Notes: generated by a model not told the origin, from the sequence alone. A stretch of 64,000 bases of DNA from Streptomyces chartreusis (GCF_008704715.1 NZ_CP023689.1:9176001-9240000); one strand, 5' to 3'. Shown: positions 9,554-18,252, counted from the stretch's first letter. Translations and numbers: made by a program.

Positions 9554-9567
9554 TTACCCTCGGGTAA
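9554..9567. promoter_or_regulatory. TTACCC-TC-GGGTAA inverted repeat
   Basis: A perfect 6-bp inverted repeat with a 2-bp spacer lies 58 bp upstream of the sphingomyelinase start. This is a plausible repressor site for a TetR/MarR-like protein. The regulator is unknown. A related but differently spaced palindrome occurs at 15159-15175. Confidence 0.4.
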
Positions 9568-9616
9568 CACTCGTGCAGGCATTGGATGTCGCGGAGACGT
9601 ACGCACCCGGACTTGT

Positions 9617-10075
9617 TCAGACAAGCCAGATTCCGTTTCGCATCAGATGCCGCTGCGGCAGCTCGCGCACCTCGTGCCAGGCCTGCACCGCGTGCGGCCG
9701 GACCCGGTAGTAGGCGTAGGTGGCGGAGTCGCCGCGCGGATCCCAGCCGGTCTTCGCGCGGAACGCCTCGGCCGCCGCGGCCGGCACCTCCTCGCGGGTG
9801 TGGACCTCGACCTCGCCGTCGATGAGGACGACGTCACGCGTGTCCCCGAAGGCCAGCCGGGTCCGGCGGCCGGTGCCGAGATTGCGGCCCGTGGGGTTGC
9901 CCGGACGGGTGGCCAGCCAGAGCGCCTCGCCGTCCCAGGCGAACCACAGCGCGACCAGACAGGGCACCCCGTCGCCGTCCGCCGACGCCACCCAGATGTC
10001 CGTCTCCCGTTCCAGCCGGTCGAGAACGTCCTGCTTGCGGCGCTCGGGGCTGCGGGGTTCATCCATGATCGTCAT
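9617..10075 (-). CDS. Pyridoxamine 5'-phosphate oxidase-family flavin/F420 protein
   Basis: 152 residues. The split-barrel pattern is clear: LERETDIWVASADGDGVPCLVALWFAWDGEALWLAT, then TRLAFGDTRDVVLIDGEVEV and YYRVRPHAVQAWHEV. Such actinobacterial proteins bind FMN, heme or F420 and reduce or sequester small molecules. True PNPOx activity is not implied. The N-terminal region after MDEPRSPERRKQDVLDRL is a helix usual for this group. It is encoded upstream of the sphingomyelinase on the same strand, separated by 120 bp that include the palindrome at 9554-9567, so it is probably a separate unit. Confidence 0.8.
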   Translation of the reverse strand: MTIMDEPRSPERRKQDVLDRLERETDIWVASADGDGVPCLVALWFAWDGEALWLATRPGNPTGRNLGTGRRTRLAFGDTRDVVLIDGEVEVHTREEVPAAAAEAFRAKTGWDPRGDSATYAYYRVRPHAVQAWHEVRELPQRHLMRNGIWLV

Positions 10076-10209
10076 GCCGGGAACGCTAGCGATCGGCCGC
10101 GTGCCGCGCCTCGGGCGAGAGGCTTAGGACCGAGGTCCCGGTGGTGACTGGCGCCGCGAACGTTTTACGTATAACCTCTCCCGTCAATCGAACCTCCCGG
10201 AAGGCCCCG

Positions 10210-10596
10210 ATGAGACGCATCGCCCTGGTCACCCTCGTCGTCGACGACTACGACGAGGCGATCCGCTTCTACACCGAAGCCCTCGGCTTCCGGCTCGTCG
10301 AGGACACCCCGCGTCCGGACGGCTCCCGCTGGGTCGTCGTCCAGCCCGGCGACCACGGCACCGCGCTGGTGCTGGCCCGGGCCAAGGGGGACGGGCAGCG
10401 CTCCAGGATCGGCGACCAGACCGGCGGGCGGGTCGGGTTCTTCCTGCACACCGACGACTTCGCCCGCGACCACGCCCGGATGCTCGCCGCCGGCGTGACC
10501 TTCCTGGAGGAGCCGCGCCACGAGCCGTACGGCTCGGTCGCCGTCTTCCAGGACCTGTACGGCAACCGCTGGGACCTGCTCCAGCCCGCCGGCTGA
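10210..10596 (+). CDS. VOC-family protein (glyoxalase/dioxygenase fold)
   Basis: 128 residues from the ATG at 10210, preceded by GGAAGGCC. One complete VOC module: MRRIALVTLVVDDYDEAIRFYTEALGFRLVEDT at the start and GSVAVFQDLYGNRWDLLQP at the end. The metal-ligand positions of glyoxalase I are only partly kept, so a role in binding or isomerising a small metabolite is as likely as lactoylglutathione lyase activity. An imperfect palindrome centred on TACGTA (10163-10174) lies about 40 bp upstream and may be a promoter or operator element. Confidence 0.8.
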   Translation: MRRIALVTLVVDDYDEAIRFYTEALGFRLVEDTPRPDGSRWVVVQPGDHGTALVLARAKGDGQRSRIGDQTGGRVGFFLHTDDFARDHARMLAAGVTFLEEPRHEPYGSVAVFQDLYGNRWDLLQPAG

Positions 10597-10652
10597 TCCT
10601 CCTCCGCTCCTCCCGCCGCTTCGAACCGCCCCGCTCAAGGAAAGACCGCACC

Positions 10653-11723
10653 ATGACCGCTACGCGCGTAGACGCCGATGTGATCCGCCGCCTCCCCAAG
10701 GCCGTCCTGCACGACCACCTCGACGGCGGCCTCCGCCCCGCCACCGTGGTGGAGCTCGCGGCCGAGGTCGGCCACACCCTGCCGACCACCGACCCGGACG
10801 AGCTCGCCGCCTGGTACTTCGAGGCCGCGAACTCCGGCGACCTGGTTCGCTACATAGCCACCTTCGAGCACACCCTCGCCGTGATGCAGACCCGCGAGGG
10901 CCTGCTGCGCACGGCTGAGGAGTACGTCCTCGACCTGGCCGCGGACGGTGTCGTGTACGGCGAGGTGCGCTACGCCCCCGAGCTGAACACCAACGGCGGG
11001 CTGACCGTCCCCGAGGTCGTCGAGACCGTTCAGGAGGGCCTCGCAGCCGGTATGGCGAAGGCCGCCGCCGCGGGCACCCCGGTGCGCGTGGGCACCCTGC
11101 TGTGCGGGATGCGGATGTTCGACCGGGTGCGCGAGGCCGCCGACGCGGCCGTGGCCTTCCGGGACGCCGGGGTCGTCGGCTTCGACATCGCCGGTGCCGA
11201 GGCCGGCTTCCCCGCCGCCGACCACCGGGACGCCTTCGAGCACCTGCGCCGCGAGAGCGTGCCGTTCACCATCCACGCCGGTGAGGCCGACGGCCTGTCC
11301 AGCATCCACCAGGCCCTGCAGATCTGCGGCGCCCAGCGCATCGGGCACGGCGTGCGCATCACCGACGACATCGTCGACGGCAAGCTCGGCCGCCTCGCGA
11401 GCTGGGTGCGGGACCGCCGTGTCGCCCTGGAGATGTGCCCGACGTCCAACCTCCAGACCGGCGCCGCCACGTCCATCGCCGAACACCCGATCACCGCGCT
11501 GAAGGACCTGGGCTTCCGGGTCACCCTCAACACCGACAACCGTCTGGTGTCGGGGACGACGATGACCCGCGAGATGTCACTGCTGGTCGAGGAGGCCGGC
11601 TGGACGGTCGAGGACCTGCGCACGGTCACGCTGAACGCCCTGAAGAGCGCGTTCATCCCGTTCGACGAGCGCAACGCCCTCATCGAGGACGTCGTCCTGC
11701 CGGCGTACGCGGCCGCGCTCTGA
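10653..11723 (+). CDS. add: Adenosine deaminase
   Basis: 356 residues after AAGGAAAG. All metal and catalytic motifs of the amidohydrolase are visible: HDHLDGG near residue 20 (zinc ligands), FDIAGAEAGFP, HAGEADG with the proton-donating Glu, RIGHGVRI, and NTDN near the C terminus with the zinc/catalytic Asp. It converts adenosine or deoxyadenosine to inosine for purine salvage in the cytoplasm. The length fits the family. It follows the VOC gene by 56 bp; no link beyond position is evident. Confidence 0.93.
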   Translation: MTATRVDADVIRRLPKAVLHDHLDGGLRPATVVELAAEVGHTLPTTDPDELAAWYFEAANSGDLVRYIATFEHTLAVMQTREGLLRTAEEYVLDLAADGVVYGEVRYAPELNTNGGLTVPEVVETVQEGLAAGMAKAAAAGTPVRVGTLLCGMRMFDRVREAADAAVAFRDAGVVGFDIAGAEAGFPAADHRDAFEHLRRESVPFTIHAGEADGLSSIHQALQICGAQRIGHGVRITDDIVDGKLGRLASWVRDRRVALEMCPTSNLQTGAATSIAEHPITALKDLGFRVTLNTDNRLVSGTTMTREMSLLVEEAGWTVEDLRTVTLNALKSAFIPFDERNALIEDVVLPAYAAAL

Positions 11724-11753
11724 ACCGGCGGTGCCGAACCGGCTGGTGCCGGG

Positions 11754-12263
11754 CTACGAGCCCAGCACCAGCCCTCGCACATAGGCGGCCTGTCCGACGT
11801 GCTGAAGATCGTCGGACAGGACGCTGACCAGCCGCACGCCCAGGGTGACCGGCGGATCCCAGCGCTCGTCCACGACCCGCCCCAGATCCTTGGCGGCGAT
11901 GTCCCGCAGCCGGTCGAGCGTCTGTGCGTGCACGGCGTCGTAGTAGCCGGTCAGCAGGTCACCGGAGTCGACCTGCACCTTGGCGACCTTCGCCGGGGTG
12001 TGGCCGTAGCCGGTGTCGCGGCGCGGCAGGTCGAGGCCGAAGGTCTTCTGCCAGTCCTGCGCCAGCCACACCTGGTCGACCTCGAAGGCGTCGGCGATGT
12101 GATCGTCCTGGACCCGGGTCAGATGCCAGACCAGCCAGGCGACGGAGTTGGCGCCGGGGGCGGGGCGGGCGCCGAGCTGGTCCGGGGCGAGGCCGCCGAC
12201 GGCGGCGTGGACTTCTTCCCGGATGCGGTTGTACCCCTCGATGAGGATGTCCTTCGCATGCAT
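11754..12263 (-). CDS. DinB-fold / mycothiol-dependent enzyme family protein (DUF664 type)
   Basis: 169 residues from the ATG at 12263; an in-frame ATG six codons upstream is less likely. It has the four-helix DinB pattern: LIEGYNRIREEVHAAVGGL, NSVAWLVWHLTRVQDDHIADAF with one metal His, and SVLSDDLQHVGQAAYVRGL with the second. Such proteins are metal-dependent S-transferases or hydrolases, often acting on mycothiol adducts in actinobacteria. The substrate is unknown. It converges with adenosine deaminase (30 bp between stops) and follows the LysR gene on its own strand. Confidence 0.8.
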   Translation of the reverse strand: MHAKDILIEGYNRIREEVHAAVGGLAPDQLGARPAPGANSVAWLVWHLTRVQDDHIADAFEVDQVWLAQDWQKTFGLDLPRRDTGYGHTPAKVAKVQVDSGDLLTGYYDAVHAQTLDRLRDIAAKDLGRVVDERWDPPVTLGVRLVSVLSDDLQHVGQAAYVRGLVLGS

Positions 12264-12288
12264 GGCTCCACCATCGCGCACCCCTCGC

Positions 12289-13176
12289 TCAGGCGCCTTC
12301 CGTTTCCAGCAGCGCCATCAGAGCCCGGGCCGCCGGGCTGGTGGCCTGCGCGGGCGGCAGCAGGGCCACCGTCTGGTAGACCGTCTCGCCCCCGTCCTTC
12401 ACGGGCAGGGCGGTCAGGGACGGCCGCTTGTGCTGGAAGTGGCGCGGTACGACGGCGACGCCGAGGTCCTCGTCCACCAGGTCCAGCAGGCTGTGCACGT
12501 CGTTGACCTCCAGGGACACGGTCCGCCGTACGCCCGCCGCGGCGAACACCGCGTCGGTGGCGCGGCGCGGCCCCCAGTCCGGGTGGAAGTCGACGAAGAC
12601 CTCCCCGCCCAGGTCCTCCGGGGTGACCGCGGCCCCTGCCACGGCCAGCCGGTGGCTCGGATGGCACAGGACCGTCATCGGCTCGCTGGTCAGCGGTACG
12701 ACCCGCAGCTGATCGGTGTCCTCCTGCGCCGTCCGCACCGCGAAGGCCAGATCGAGGCGACCGGCCGCGACCTCCTCCGCCAGCGCCCCCGAGCCCGCCT
12801 GCCGCAGACAGATCTCCACGTCCGGGTGCTCCCGCCGGAAGGCCGCGAGCAGCCCGGCCACATGCACCCCGGCGATGCACTGCTCGGACCCGAGCGCCAG
12901 CATCCCGCGCAGCACGCCCTGCACCGCGGCCACCGCCTCGTGGGCGGACCGCACCTGTGCCAGGATCCGCTCGGCCTCGCACAGCAGGGCACGGCCGGCC
13001 GGGGTGAGCGTCACCCGGCGGGTCGTGCGCACGAACAGCGGGGTCTGCAACTCCCGCTCCAGTGCCCGGATCGAGGCCGAGAGGCCCGACTGGGAGACCA
13101 TCAGACGCTCGGCCGCCCGGGTGAAGTGCTGGTCCTCGGCGACCGCGACGAAGTGCTGGAGATGGCGCAGTTCCAT
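12289..13176 (-). CDS. LysR-family transcriptional regulator
   Basis: 295 residues from the ATG at 13176 (MELRHLQHFVAVAEDQHF). The frame is open further upstream to 13326, but that part would overlap the divergent gene's leader and lacks family similarity. Winged helix-turn-helix at residues 5-60 (FTRAAERLMVSQSGLSASIRALE), then the periplasmic-binding-like effector domain (residues about 90-295). It is divergent from the aldo/keto reductase gene with a 137-bp shared region, the classic arrangement for a LysR activator of its neighbour. The effector is unknown. Confidence 0.88.
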   Translation of the reverse strand: MELRHLQHFVAVAEDQHFTRAAERLMVSQSGLSASIRALERELQTPLFVRTTRRVTLTPAGRALLCEAERILAQVRSAHEAVAAVQGVLRGMLALGSEQCIAGVHVAGLLAAFRREHPDVEICLRQAGSGALAEEVAAGRLDLAFAVRTAQEDTDQLRVVPLTSEPMTVLCHPSHRLAVAGAAVTPEDLGGEVFVDFHPDWGPRRATDAVFAAAGVRRTVSLEVNDVHSLLDLVDEDLGVAVVPRHFQHKRPSLTALPVKDGGETVYQTVALLPPAQATSPAARALMALLETEGA

Positions 13177-13313
13177 GATTGAGCAGCCTAGCCGCTGAAT
13201 CCCATCTGATTTACCTGTTGGACCACTGCCCGCAGGTCGCGACAGCATGGACGCCGACTGGAACAGCGGCTCTGCGGAGCCGTCATCCGTGTGCCAACCC
13301 CTCTGGAGTCGCG

Positions 13314-14306
13314 TTGTACACCGCACACACCGACCGCTACGCGGACATGCCCTACCGGCGCACCGGCCGCAGCGGCCTGAAGCTCCCCGCGCTGTCCCTC
13401 GGACTGTGGCACAACTTCGGTCCGGACCGCCCGGTGGAGACCCAGCGGGCCATCCTGCGCCGCGCCTTCGACCTCGGCGTCACGCACTTCGACCTGGCCA
13501 ACAACTACGGCCCGCCGCCCGGCGCCGCCGAGTCGGCGTTCGGCGAGGCCCTGCGGACGGACTTCGCGCCGTACCGGGACGAGATGATCATCTCCACCAA
13601 GGCCGGCTATCTGATGTGGCCCGGTCCGTACGGCGAGTGGGGCTCGCGCAAGTGCGTGCTGTCCTCGCTCGACCAGAGCCTGAAGCGGATGGGCCTGGAC
13701 TACGTCGACATCTTCTACTCGCACCGCCCGGACCCGGAGACTCCGCTGGAGGAGACGATGGGCGCCCTGCACTCGGCGGTGCAGCAGGGCAAGGCGCTCT
13801 ACGTCGGCGTCTCCAACTACTCGCCCGAGCAGACCCGCGAGGCCGCCCGCATCCTGGGCGAGCTGGGGACCCCGCTGCTCATCCACCAGCCCGCCTACTC
13901 GATGCTGAACCGCCGCCCCGAGGAGGAGGGACTGCTCGACGCCCTGGACGAACTCCAGGTCGGCTCGATCGTCTTCTCCCCGCTGGCGCAGGGCCAGCTG
14001 ACCTCCCGCTACCTCGACGGCATCCCGAAGGACTCGCGGGCCGCGAGCGGCAGCCCGTTCCTGAACGCCGACGCGATCACCGACGAGCTGCTCGGCAAGC
14101 TGCGCGCGCTCGACGAGATCGCCAAGACCCGTGGCCAGACGCTGGCCCAGCTGGCCCTGGCGTGGGTGCTGCGCGGCGGCCGGGTGACCTCCGCTCTGGT
14201 CGGCGCGAGCAGTGCGCAGCAGATCGAGGACAGCGTCGCCGCGACCCGCAACCTCGACTTCGACGCGGAGGAGCTGGCGCGGATCGAGGCAGTGCTCAAC
14301 GGCTGA
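13314..14306 (+). CDS. Aldo/keto reductase, YghZ/GPR type
   Basis: 330 residues if started at the TTG at 13314, which has TCTGGAG 5 bp upstream; an ATG at 13350 would remove 12 residues. The sequence MPYRRTGRSGLKLPALSLGLWHNFG, GVTHFDLANNYGPPPGAAESAFGEALRTDF, ISTKAGYLMWPGPYGEWGSRK and DYVDIFYSHRPDPETPLEETM is the L-glyceraldehyde-3-phosphate reductase/potassium-channel-beta-like AKR group, with catalytic Asp, Tyr, Lys and His all in place. It uses NADPH to reduce aldehydes such as methylglyoxal. Control by the divergent LysR protein is likely. Its end overlaps the next (convergent) gene by 11 bp. Confidence 0.85.
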   Translation: MYTAHTDRYADMPYRRTGRSGLKLPALSLGLWHNFGPDRPVETQRAILRRAFDLGVTHFDLANNYGPPPGAAESAFGEALRTDFAPYRDEMIISTKAGYLMWPGPYGEWGSRKCVLSSLDQSLKRMGLDYVDIFYSHRPDPETPLEETMGALHSAVQQGKALYVGVSNYSPEQTREAARILGELGTPLLIHQPAYSMLNRRPEEEGLLDALDELQVGSIVFSPLAQGQLTSRYLDGIPKDSRAASGSPFLNADAITDELLGKLRALDEIAKTRGQTLAQLALAWVLRGGRVTSALVGASSAQQIEDSVAATRNLDFDAEELARIEAVLNG

Positions 14307-14583
14307 GCCGTTCGGTCAGGTGAACGGTGACGGAGTCGCCCTCCCCCTTCCCGATGGCCTTGCGGACATCGGCCTTGACGGGGAGCTTGTGGGTGCCGTC
14401 CCCGAGGGCCATGAACGAACTGCGGAAGGGATGTCCGTCGATCGTCCCGCTGATCTTGACCAGTCCGCGGGTGCCGAAGAAGCCGACGGACTCCGGCCAC
14501 ACGACATAGGTCCAACCACCCTTGTTCGGGCTCTTGCGCAGGACGGCGGTGAATTCCGCGTCCACGTGCGTGCTCGTGGTCAT
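14296..14583 (-). CDS. DUF1905-domain protein
   Basis: 95 residues. The pattern VDAEFTAVLRKSPNKGGWTYVVWPESVGFFGTRGLVKISGTIDG, HPFRSSFMALGDGTHKLPVKADVRKAIGKGEGDSVTVHL matches the DUF1905 small beta-barrel family, often found alone or with a YdeI-like domain. No catalytic residue is known. It converges with the aldo/keto reductase and overlaps its last 11 bp, so the two 3' ends share sequence on opposite strands. Confidence 0.8.
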   Translation of the reverse strand: MTTSTHVDAEFTAVLRKSPNKGGWTYVVWPESVGFFGTRGLVKISGTIDGHPFRSSFMALGDGTHKLPVKADVRKAIGKGEGDSVTVHLTERLSR

Positions 14584-14656
14584 GATGTCCTCCGTACCGT
14601 GGCGGTCTCTCCTGGCTACACCGGGAAAGACCGCCGCGGCGCGTGGAACTCATCGG

Positions 14657-15058
14657 TCAGGCTCCGGCGGGCACCCGGTCCAGGAAGCCGAGGACCGAGG
14701 TGATCCGCCCTTCGGGGTCCAGCGTGATGACATCCGACCCCGCCACCGGGGCCGCCCCTCCCCCAGAGGGGGCACCCCCCGCCTCGCTCACCAGCTCCCA
14801 CGAGAAGCGTGCCGTGTCGTGGTGGCCGTCCACCGAGCCGGTGAGCCGGAAGGCGAAGCCGGGGAACTGCTCGTGGGCCGCCGATATCACCGCGGCCAGC
14901 TGCGCATGACCGCGGACGTCCGCGAGGGGATCGGTGTAGGTGCCGTCCTCGGTCCAGGCGGCGGCGACCGCATTGGTCAACTCCTCTGGCCCGGTGGCGT
15001 TCCACGCCTCGAAGTAGCGGGCGACGGCCGTCACGTGGCGATCGGTGTTCTCGGGCAT
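14657..15058 (-). CDS. SnoaL/NTF2-like fold protein
   Basis: 133 residues: VARYFEAWNATGPEELTNAVAAAWTEDGTYTDPLADVRGHAQLAAVISAAHEQFPGFAFRLTG is the typical NTF2-like cone, ending in DPEGRITSVLGFLDRVPAG. A low-complexity GGAPSGGGAAP insert sits before the last strands. Members include polyketide cyclases and limonene epoxide hydrolase-like enzymes, and many are uncharacterised binders. No polyketide genes are nearby. The promoter must lie in the 346-bp gap to the next, divergent gene. Confidence 0.75.
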   Translation of the reverse strand: MPENTDRHVTAVARYFEAWNATGPEELTNAVAAAWTEDGTYTDPLADVRGHAQLAAVISAAHEQFPGFAFRLTGSVDGHHDTARFSWELVSEAGGAPSGGGAAPVAGSDVITLDPEGRITSVLGFLDRVPAGA

Positions 15059-15404
15059 GGGTGATCAGCCTCCATCGAGGTCGTAACTGCTGCTCAGGAC
15101 CCGGATCCGGCTCGGTGACCCGGTACCGCAACGATGCCCGCCCGCGCCGGAAAGCTCGATTACGCCCGAGGTAATGCCCGCCGGCGATCAAGGCTTGACG
15201 TGTCCCCGTCGCGTTTCGGCCAACAGGACCTGTGAATATGCCAGGAGAGTGGCCGGAATTCCGTGGTGACAGTGTTTCAGTAGTGAACATACTCAACTAC
15301 GTGGGCGCGTCACATGGGGCGACGGCGCCCTCACGCACCGCTCACGAGCCGCACCGAAAGCGAGGTCCGCCGACAGGCGAACACGGCACCACGGGGGAGG
15401 CTAC
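15059..15404. other. Divergent intergenic region with two palindromes
   Basis: This 346-bp gap separates the SnoaL-like gene (-) from the TTA-codon gene (+). It is less GC-rich than its neighbours. It holds ATTAC-N7-GTAAT at 15159-15175 and an imperfect 21-bp palindrome at 15280-15300 with GTAGT and ACTAC ends. A short + strand frame beginning near 15232 has no recognisable protein and poor codon bias, so I do not call it. The rest shows nothing I can name. Confidence 0.5.
15280..15300. promoter_or_regulatory. Imperfect 21-bp palindrome, candidate operator
   Basis: GTAGT at 15280-15284 pairs with ACTAC at 15296-15300, with GA/TC also symmetric inside, centred on 15290. It is 105 bp upstream of the GTG start of the TTA-codon gene. 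The AT-rich setting suggests a promoter region. The binding protein is unknown. Confidence 0.35.
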
Positions 15405-15815
15405 GTGCACGACGAGTTCCTTTGCCATGTCACCGCGTACGGCGTCTGCGGCGGGCGGCGTATCGGGGTGCCCCTGGGAACCTACCGGGCACCCACCCTC
15501 GCGCTCGCCCTGTGGTGGTTACGCGACCGGGCGTCCTGGATGGCCGAGCGATTAGACCCGCGACCGGAGGCCGAGCACTTCCCGCCCAGCTCGCTCGTCC
15601 CGGTCGCCGACACCGTTCCCGACGTCCCCGCCGCCCTGCGCGACTGGTGCGGCGACGTCGACCGGCAGGAGCTGGTCGCCGACGAGTTGGCGGCCGGCCG
15701 ACTGGTTCGGATCGCCGTGAGCGACGAGACCACGGAGTACGAACTGCTCGCCGAGTCGGTGGACGCGCTGCGTATGCAGCGGACCCTCCCGGCCCTGGTC
15801 GTCCCCGTCGCCTGA
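15405..15815 (+). CDS. Hypothetical protein with two TTA codons
   Basis: 136 residues from a GTG with GGGGGAGG at 15393-15400. I do not recognise the family. The N terminus (MHDEFLCHVTAYGVCGGRRIGVPLGTYRAPTL) is well ordered in appearance and carries two Cys; the C-terminal half is acidic. No signal peptide or membrane helix. Leu codons at 15519-15521 and 15552-15554 are TTA, in frame and only 11 codons apart. TTA is very rare in Streptomyces and needs the bldA tRNA, so translation should be developmentally controlled. It is followed by the FHA-ABC operon on the same strand after 82 bp. Confidence 0.75.
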   Translation: MHDEFLCHVTAYGVCGGRRIGVPLGTYRAPTLALALWWLRDRASWMAERLDPRPEAEHFPPSSLVPVADTVPDVPAALRDWCGDVDRQELVADELAAGRLVRIAVSDETTEYELLAESVDALRMQRTLPALVVPVA

Positions 15816-15897
15816 CCCTTCGTACCGAAGCGGCCCTGACCCGCCGACCCCCTCGCCCACGCAGGCGCATACAGGGGCAGATCGATAGAATCCTGGC

Positions 15898-18246
15898 ATG
15901 GCGGAGCGTTCGTTCGCACCGACTGCGCCCGTACTCGTCCTGGAGACCGACTCGGGCTCGACCGTGATGACCCCGGGCCGCGACTACCACGTAGGACGCG
16001 ACCCGCTGAGCGACATCGTCATCGACGACGCCCGCGTCTCCTGGCACCACGCGGTGCTGCGGCCCGAGGCCGACCACTGGACCCTCGCCGACGAGGACAG
16101 CACCAACGGCACCTACACCGACGGCCACCGCGTCCAGGAGTGGGACGTCGGACCCGGCACCGTCATCCGCTTCGGCAACCCCTCCGACGGCCCCCGCGCC
16201 ACCCTGCTGGACCGCCCCGCCCCGACCCTCGCGCCGGGGCGCCCCTCGGCCGTCTCCGTTCCGGCCCGCACCGGCACCTTCCGGCAGCCCACCAACGTAC
16301 GCCCGCTGCCCACCCGGACCGTCCGCATCGGCCGCGCCCCCGACAACGACCTCGTCATCGACGACCTGGTCGTCTCCCGCCACCACGCCGAACTGCACGC
16401 CCTGCCGGACGGCGGCTACGAGATCGCCGACCTGGGCAGCCACAACGGCACCTACCTCAATGGCGGCCGGGTCACCGGCACCGCCCCGATCGGCGCCGGT
16501 GACATCGTCGGCATCGGCCACTCCGCGTTCTGCCTGATCGGGGACGAGCTCCAGGAGTACGTCGACACCGGCGAGGTCTCCCTGGAGGTGCAGGACCTCG
16601 CGGTGACCGTCGACCGGGGCGCCAGGACCCTGCTCGACCACGTCTCCTTCCCGGTGGGGGAGAAGTGCCTGCTCGCCGTCGTCGGGCCGAGCGGCGCCGG
16701 CAAGTCCACGCTCCTCAACGCCCTCACCGGACAGCGCCCCGCCGACCACGGCACCGTGCTCTACGACGGACGCGACCTCTACCGCGACTACGCCGAGCTG
16801 CGCCAGCGCATCGGCCTGGTCCCGCAGGACGACATCCTGCACGCCCAGCTCACCGTCCGCAGCGCCCTGTCCTACGCCGCCGAGCTGCGCTTCCCCCAGG
16901 ACACCGCCAAGGCCGAGCGCCGGGCCCGGGTCGACGAGGTCATCCAAGAGCTGGGCCTTCAGCAGCGCGCCGGGCAGCCCGTGCACAGCCTCTCCGGCGG
17001 GCAGCGCAAACGCGTCAGCGTCGCCCTCGAACTGCTGACCAAGCCGTCGCTGCTGTTCCTCGACGAGCCGACCTCCGGGCTCGACCCCGGCATGGACCGC
17101 TCGGTGATGCACATGCTGCGCGGCCTGGCCGACGACGGCCGCACCGTCATCGTCGTCACCCACAGCGTGCTGAGCCTCGACGTCTGCGACCGGCTCCTCG
17201 TCCTCGCGCCCGGCGGACGCATCGCCTACTACGGACCGCCCGAGGAGGCGCTGGCCTACTTCGGCTTCGAGAACTGGCCCGAAGCCTTCGAGGCGTTCGA
17301 GCACGACCAGGAGCGGGACTGGGCGGGCGACTACCGCACCTCCCTGTTCCAGCAGCAGTACATCGCCGACGCCACCGCGCAGCCCCGCCGGCCCGGCAGC
17401 GAGCCGGTAGCCGTCGGCCGGCCGCCCCGGCCCCGCGGGCGAGTCGCGCAGCTCGGCACGCTGATCCGCCGCTACTCGGCGGCGCTGAGCGCGGACCGCA
17501 CCTTCCTGATCATCATGATCGCTCTGCCCTTCGTGATGGGCGCGATGGCCCGCGCCCTGGCGGGCGGCCGGCTGACCCAGGAGACGGCGATGAACGCGCT
17601 GCTGATCCTGTGCGTCGGCGGCGTCCTGACCGGCGCGGCGAACGCGGTCCGCGAGCTCGTCAAGGAGCGCGTCATCTACCGGCGCGAGCGCGCGGTCGGC
17701 CTGTCCAGATCGGCGTACCTGATGTCCAAGGTGGTGGTCCTCGGGACGATCACCGTGCTCCAGGCCGTCGTGCTGACCCTGGTCGCCCTGCTCGGCGTCG
17801 ATCTCAACGCCCCCGGCGGCAAGGGCGTGTTGCTGCCGCCCCTGCTCGAAATCACCGTCGCCGTGGCCCTGCTGGCCTTCACGGCGATGATGCTCGGCCT
17901 GGTCGTCTCCGCGCTGGTGCGCAAGGAGGAGGTGACCATGCCGCTGCTGGTGCTGCTCGCCATCGTGCAGGTCGTCTTCTGTGGCGCCCTGCTCAAGCTG
18001 CACGGCGTCCCCGGCCTGGAGCAGCTGTCCTGGCTGGTGCCCTCGCGATGGGCGCTCGGCGCGATGGCCGGCACCGTCGAACTGTCCCGGATCGTGCCCG
18101 GCGACCTGACGGGCGACCCGCTGTTCGAGCACTCGGCCGGGGTGTGGCTGTTCAACATCGCCATGCTCGTCGTGCTGTCGGTGGTCTTCGGCTTCCTGGT
18201 CTCCCGGCTGCTGCGCCGACGCGAACCCGTCGTGATGCGGAAGTAG
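15898..18246 (+). CDS. Double-FHA ABC transporter (Rv1747-like)
   Basis: 782 residues. FHA domain 1 at about 13-95 (VGRDPLSDIVIDDARVSWHH with Arg34, Ser48, His51; STNGTY at 68-73). FHA domain 2 at about 140-210 (IGRAPDNDLVIDDLVVSRHH). Then an ABC ATPase of the ABCG/ABC2 type: Walker A GPSGAGKST at 263-271, signature LSGGQRKR at 365-372, LLFLDEPTSGLD. A C-terminal ABC2 membrane domain follows with about six helices. The order is that of Mycobacterium tuberculosis Rv1747, whose FHA domains bind phosphothreonines made by the neighbouring kinase PknF. Here a kinase gene also follows two genes later, so the same control is likely. The exported substrate is unknown. Confidence 0.92.
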   Translation: MAERSFAPTAPVLVLETDSGSTVMTPGRDYHVGRDPLSDIVIDDARVSWHHAVLRPEADHWTLADEDSTNGTYTDGHRVQEWDVGPGTVIRFGNPSDGPRATLLDRPAPTLAPGRPSAVSVPARTGTFRQPTNVRPLPTRTVRIGRAPDNDLVIDDLVVSRHHAELHALPDGGYEIADLGSHNGTYLNGGRVTGTAPIGAGDIVGIGHSAFCLIGDELQEYVDTGEVSLEVQDLAVTVDRGARTLLDHVSFPVGEKCLLAVVGPSGAGKSTLLNALTGQRPADHGTVLYDGRDLYRDYAELRQRIGLVPQDDILHAQLTVRSALSYAAELRFPQDTAKAERRARVDEVIQELGLQQRAGQPVHSLSGGQRKRVSVALELLTKPSLLFLDEPTSGLDPGMDRSVMHMLRGLADDGRTVIVVTHSVLSLDVCDRLLVLAPGGRIAYYGPPEEALAYFGFENWPEAFEAFEHDQERDWAGDYRTSLFQQQYIADATAQPRRPGSEPVAVGRPPRPRGRVAQLGTLIRRYSAALSADRTFLIIMIALPFVMGAMARALAGGRLTQETAMNALLILCVGGVLTGAANAVRELVKERVIYRRERAVGLSRSAYLMSKVVVLGTITVLQAVVLTLVALLGVDLNAPGGKGVLLPPLLEITVAVALLAFTAMMLGLVVSALVRKEEVTMPLLVLLAIVQVVFCGALLKLHGVPGLEQLSWLVPSRWALGAMAGTVELSRIVPGDLTGDPLFEHSAGVWLFNIAMLVVLSVVFGFLVSRLLRRREPVVMRK

Positions 18247-18252
18247 GCGCAC

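Noticed and set aside
13177..13326. N-terminal extension of the LysR protein to a start at 13326
   Set aside because: The extra 50 residues have no LysR similarity and would overlap the leader and first codons of the divergent aldo/keto reductase; the HTH begins at the ATG at 13176.
14616..15296. 226-codon - strand frame across the SnoaL-like gene
   Set aside because: Different frame of the same DNA; low-complexity Arg/Gly content, while the 133-residue frame has the NTF2-like pattern.
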